This document shows positions 61,370 through 64,000 of a stretch of DNA of 64,000 nucleotides, piece after piece (the first letter of the stretch is position 1; every line of letters starts with the position of its first letter). The position numbers were made by a program, and so were the translations under genes. This DNA is from PALSA-505 sp035308365 (GTDB taxonomy: Bacteria; Actinomycetota; Actinomycetes; Streptosporangiales; Streptosporangiaceae), in contig DATGGU010000097.1 in NCBI GenBank assembly GCA_035308365.1, positions 1 to 64,000 on the forward strand, read 5' to 3'. Under the pieces are notes generated by a model. It was not told the DNA's origin. It worked only from the letters and a program-made list of their open reading frames with translations, and ran no database searches.

Positions 61370-62349
61370 CCGGCACCATCGAAGCCACTGTTTCCGGGCC
61401 GGAAAGACACCCCATGGCCGGCCGGGCCGGACAGGAGGCGATCGCCAAGGCGGCGACGCTGATCGAGGCGCTGCCGTGGCTGGACCGGTTCCACGGCCAG
61501 ACGGTCGTCATCAAGTACGGCGGCCACGCCATGGCCGATGGGGAACTGCGCGCCGGGTTCGCCCAGGATGTCGTCTTCCTCCGCTACGCCGGGCTGCGCC
61601 CGGTGGTGGTCCATGGCGGCGGCCCGCAGATCACCGAGGAACTGGCCCGCTCCGGCGTGGCGAGCACGTTCACGGCGGGCCTGCGGGTCACCACCCCGGA
61701 GGCCATGGATGTGGTCAGAATGGTGCTGACCGGGCGGGTCAACCGGGACGTGGTCGGGCTGATCAACCGGCACGGCCCGTTCGCGGTCGGCCTGTCCGGC
61801 GAGGACGCCAACCTGTTCACCGCCGCCAGGACGCGCCCGCTCGTGGACGGCCAGCCGGTGGACGTCGGCCAGGTCGGCGAGATCACCGCGGTGAACCCGG
61901 GCGCGGTGCACGCCCTGCTGGCCGACGGCCGGATCCCGGTCGTGTCCAGCGTCGCCACCAGCGAGGGCGGCGAGGTCTACAACGTGAACGCCGACACGGC
62001 GGCCGGCGCGCTCGCGGTGGCGCTCGGCGCAGCCAAACTCGTCGTGCTCACCGATGTGGCCGGTCTTTACGCGGACTGGCCTGCGGTCGCGCCGCCTTCT
62101 TCCACCGGCGTCCCGCCGCCACCGTATGGAAGGCTGATCAGTCAGCTGACGGCGGCGGAACTCGAAGCAATGCTGCCCTCGCTGAGTGCCGGGATGATCC
62201 CCAAGATGACGGCCTGCCTGCACGCCGTCCGCGGCGGTGTGCCGCAGGCGCATGTGCTGGACGGCAGGCTGCCGCACGCGGTCCTGCTGGAAATCTTCAC
62301 CGACTCGGGCATCGGCACCATGGTCATGCCGGACGGGAGTGCGGCATGA
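61366..62349 (+). CDS. argB: acetylglutamate kinase
   Basis: ATP-dependent kinase, the usual arginine-feedback step. VIKYGGHAM near residue 48, FLRYAGLRPVVVHGGGPQ, VNADTAAGALAVALGAAKLV and GGMIPKM-type GMIPKMTACLHAV. 327 residues, slightly long because of an N-terminal extension and a Pro-rich insert (AVAPPSSTGVPPPP) after LTDVAGLYADW, a loop that varies in the family. A palindromic TTTCCGGGCCGGAAA lies in the extension (61388-61402). Confidence 0.96.
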   Translation: MTGTIEATVSGPERHPMAGRAGQEAIAKAATLIEALPWLDRFHGQTVVIKYGGHAMADGELRAGFAQDVVFLRYAGLRPVVVHGGGPQITEELARSGVASTFTAGLRVTTPEAMDVVRMVLTGRVNRDVVGLINRHGPFAVGLSGEDANLFTAARTRPLVDGQPVDVGQVGEITAVNPGAVHALLADGRIPVVSSVATSEGGEVYNVNADTAAGALAVALGAAKLVVLTDVAGLYADWPAVAPPSSTGVPPPPYGRLISQLTAAELEAMLPSLSAGMIPKMTACLHAVRGGVPQAHVLDGRLPHAVLLEIFTDSGIGTMVMPDGSAA

Positions 62350-63548
62350 CCGCAGGCCAGAAGCTGACCGGCCGGTACGCCGCGTCGATCATGCCGAACT
62401 ACGGGCAGCCGCCGGTCGCGCTGGCGCGCGGCGAAGGCTGCTGGGTGTGGGACGCCGACGGCGAGCGGTATCTCGACCTGATCGGCGGCATCGCGGTCAG
62501 CGCGCTCGGCCACGGCCACCCGGCCATCGTCCAGGCGGTCACCCGGCAGGTCGCGACGCTGGCGCACACCAGCAACCTGTTTGTGCACGAGCCGGAGGTG
62601 GAGCTCGCCGAGCGGCTGCTTGGCCTGCTCGGAGCCGCTGGCGGCCGGGTGTTCTTCGCCAGCTCCGGTACTGAGGCCAACGAGGCTGCGCTCAAGGTCG
62701 TCCGGCGGTTCCAGGACAAGCATGGCGGCGCGGACCGCCATGTCATCGTCGCCGCCGAGCATGGTTTTCACGGACGGACCAGGGGTGCGCTCGCGCTGAC
62801 CGGGAAGGCGTCCATCCGGGAGCCGTTCGGGCCGTTCGGGCTGACCGTGCGGTTCGTGCCCTACGGGGACGAGACCGCGCTGCGGGAGGCCACCGGCACC
62901 GATTGCGCGGCTGTCTTCCTGGAACCGTGCCAGGGCGAGGCCGGCGTCGTGCCGGCGCCCGGTGGGTACCTGCGGGCCGCACGGGCGGCGTGCGACTCGG
63001 CCGGTGCCCTGCTCGTGCTCGACGAGATCCAGAGCGGCATCGGGCGGACCGGTGCCTGGTTCGCCCACCAGCGCGAAGGCGTGCTACCCGACGTGCTGAC
63101 GCTGGCCAAGGGCCTGGGTGGCGGGCTGCCGATCGGCGCCTGTATCGGCCTGGGGGAGTGCGGCACCGCGCTGGACAAGGGGGATCATGGCAGCACGTTC
63201 GGCGGGAACCCGGTCGCCTGCGCGGCGGCGCTCGCCGTGCTCGACACCATCGCCGCCGACGGCCTGCTCGACCACGTGGCCAGCCTGGGCAATCGGCTTG
63301 TGACCGGCATCGGCGCCATCGGCCACCCGCTGCTCACCGGGGTGCGCGGCCAGGGTCTCTGGCTGGCCATCACGCTGGCCGGGCCGGTCGCCGGGCGGGC
63401 CGAGGAAGCCTGCCGGAACGCCGGGTTCCTGGTCAACGCGGTCCAGCCGGACGCGATCAGGCTGGCGCCGCCGCTGATCCTCAGCAGCGCGCAGGCCGGG
63501 CTGTTCGCCCAGGCGCTGCCGGCCATCCTGACCGAGGCGGCGAGATGA
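62346..63548 (+). CDS. argD: acetylornithine aminotransferase
   Basis: Class III PLP aminotransferase making N-acetylornithine. 400 residues: LDLIGGIAVSALGHGHP near 40, SSGTEANEAALK near 103, LDEIQSGIGRTGAWFA near 222, and the PLP lysine in TLAKGLGGGLPIGA near 254. ATG 62346 overlaps the argB stop by ATGA; the upstream extension of the frame is out-of-frame argB sequence. Confidence 0.96.
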   Translation: MTAGQKLTGRYAASIMPNYGQPPVALARGEGCWVWDADGERYLDLIGGIAVSALGHGHPAIVQAVTRQVATLAHTSNLFVHEPEVELAERLLGLLGAAGGRVFFASSGTEANEAALKVVRRFQDKHGGADRHVIVAAEHGFHGRTRGALALTGKASIREPFGPFGLTVRFVPYGDETALREATGTDCAAVFLEPCQGEAGVVPAPGGYLRAARAACDSAGALLVLDEIQSGIGRTGAWFAHQREGVLPDVLTLAKGLGGGLPIGACIGLGECGTALDKGDHGSTFGGNPVACAAALAVLDTIAADGLLDHVASLGNRLVTGIGAIGHPLLTGVRGQGLWLAITLAGPVAGRAEEACRNAGFLVNAVQPDAIRLAPPLILSSAQAGLFAQALPAILTEAAR

Positions 63549-64000
63549 CCGCGGCGCACCCGGTGACCAAGGTGGCGCGGCAGGCACGGATCGCCGCGAT
63601 CCTGGAGCACACCCAGGTCCGGTCCCAGGAGGAACTCGCCGAACTGCTGGCCGCGGACGGTACCCACGTCACCCAGGCCACGCTGTCGCGCGACCTGGAG
63701 GAGCTCGGCGCGGTGCGGCTGCGGGGGAGCGGCGGATCGCTGGTCTACGCGCTGCCCGGCGCTCCGGGCGGGCCCGGGTCGCGGCCCGGCGGGGTGCTGC
63801 AGGCCGGGCTGGCCGAGGGGCCGGGGGAGATGCCCGGTGAAGCGGCGAGCAGCAAGCTGGCCCGGGTGGCCGGCGAACTGCTGGCCTCGGCGGAGGCCAG
63901 CGCGAACCTGGTCGTGCTGCGCACCCCGGCCGGGGCCGCCCAGTACTTCGCCTCGGTCATCGATCACGCCGCCTGGCCGTCCATCCTCGGCACGGTCGCC
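63545..64000 (+). CDS. argR: arginine repressor (partial, C-terminus outside window)
   Basis: First 152 codons. N-terminal winged-helix DNA-binding domain (RIAAILEHTQVRSQEELAEL, then VTQATLSRDLEELGAVRL) and most of the C-terminal oligomerisation and arginine-binding domain (LVVLRTPAGAAQYFASVIDH). A Gly/Pro-rich linker joins them. ATG 63545 overlaps argD by ATGA. Likely represses this operon through the palindrome upstream of argC. Confidence 0.95.
   Translation, partial: MTAAHPVTKVARQARIAAILEHTQVRSQEELAELLAADGTHVTQATLSRDLEELGAVRLRGSGGSLVYALPGAPGGPGSRPGGVLQAGLAEGPGEMPGEAASSKLARVAGELLASAEASANLVVLRTPAGAAQYFASVIDHAAWPSILGTVA

Overview
The window is chromosomal DNA from a high-GC actinomycete. 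The gene order (DUF349, cyclophilin, aspS, rarA, DUF948/DUF6167, alaS, ruvX, mltG, aroE; then infC, rpmI, rplT, rRNA methyltransferase, PAS kinase, pheS, pheT, argC, argJ, argB, argD, argR) is typical of Actinobacteria. Streptosporangiales or a neighbouring order fits, but the sequence alone does not fix a genus. Nearly everything reads on the + strand and many genes overlap by ATGA.

Region 1 (1-20762) is housekeeping: aminoacyl-tRNA synthetases, replication and recombination factors, cell-wall transglycosylase, shikimate dehydrogenase, a minus-strand pair (metallophosphoesterase, Sfp-type phosphopantetheinyl transferase), a DrrA/DrrB-like ABC exporter and the infC-rpmI-rplT operon. The infC leader has an attenuator-like set of competing stems and an apparent ATC start. 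Tiny GTGCC/GGCAC hairpins precede rpmI, and GC-rich tandem repeats follow rplT.

Region 2 (about 21036-51424, possibly to 52474) is a hybrid NRPS-PKS biosynthetic cluster lying between the rRNA methyltransferase and the kinase-pheST genes, which are usually close together. Behind one consensus promoter and a group of palindromes, nine + strand genes form one apparent 30-kb operon: type II thioesterase, LanB-like protein, NRPS1 (A-T-C-A-T), PKS (KS-AT-KR-DH-ACP), NRPS2 (C-A-T plus a decayed E domain), a fused double acyl-CoA dehydrogenase, MFS exporter, NRPS3 (C, dead A, half C, A, T, terminal C) and a divergent threonine synthase-like PLP enzyme. A convergent F420-type luciferase-like oxidoreductase follows. 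By colinearity the product would be a short peptide with one malonate-derived, alpha,beta-unsaturated (vinylogous) unit. The second adenylation domain carries the Lys2-like DPRH signature, NRPS2-A has an Asp/Asn-like pocket, and release probably uses the terminal C domain because no cis thioesterase is present. The Sfp-type PPTase 6.5 kb upstream could activate the carrier domains. I do not recognise a characterised pathway with this full set.

Region 3 (52475-64000) returns to housekeeping: PAS histidine kinase, pheST, a divergent lipoprotein pair, and argCJBDR headed by an ARG-box-like palindrome. The argC-argJ gap holds strong hairpins and a duplicated ribosome-binding region with a 12-codon leader ORF.

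A striking thread is in-frame tandem repeats, mostly 30 bp (10 codons), in linkers of unrelated proteins. One family, encoding AVG(R/H)(V/L)SGQE, occurs in NRPS1, NRPS2 and pheS.
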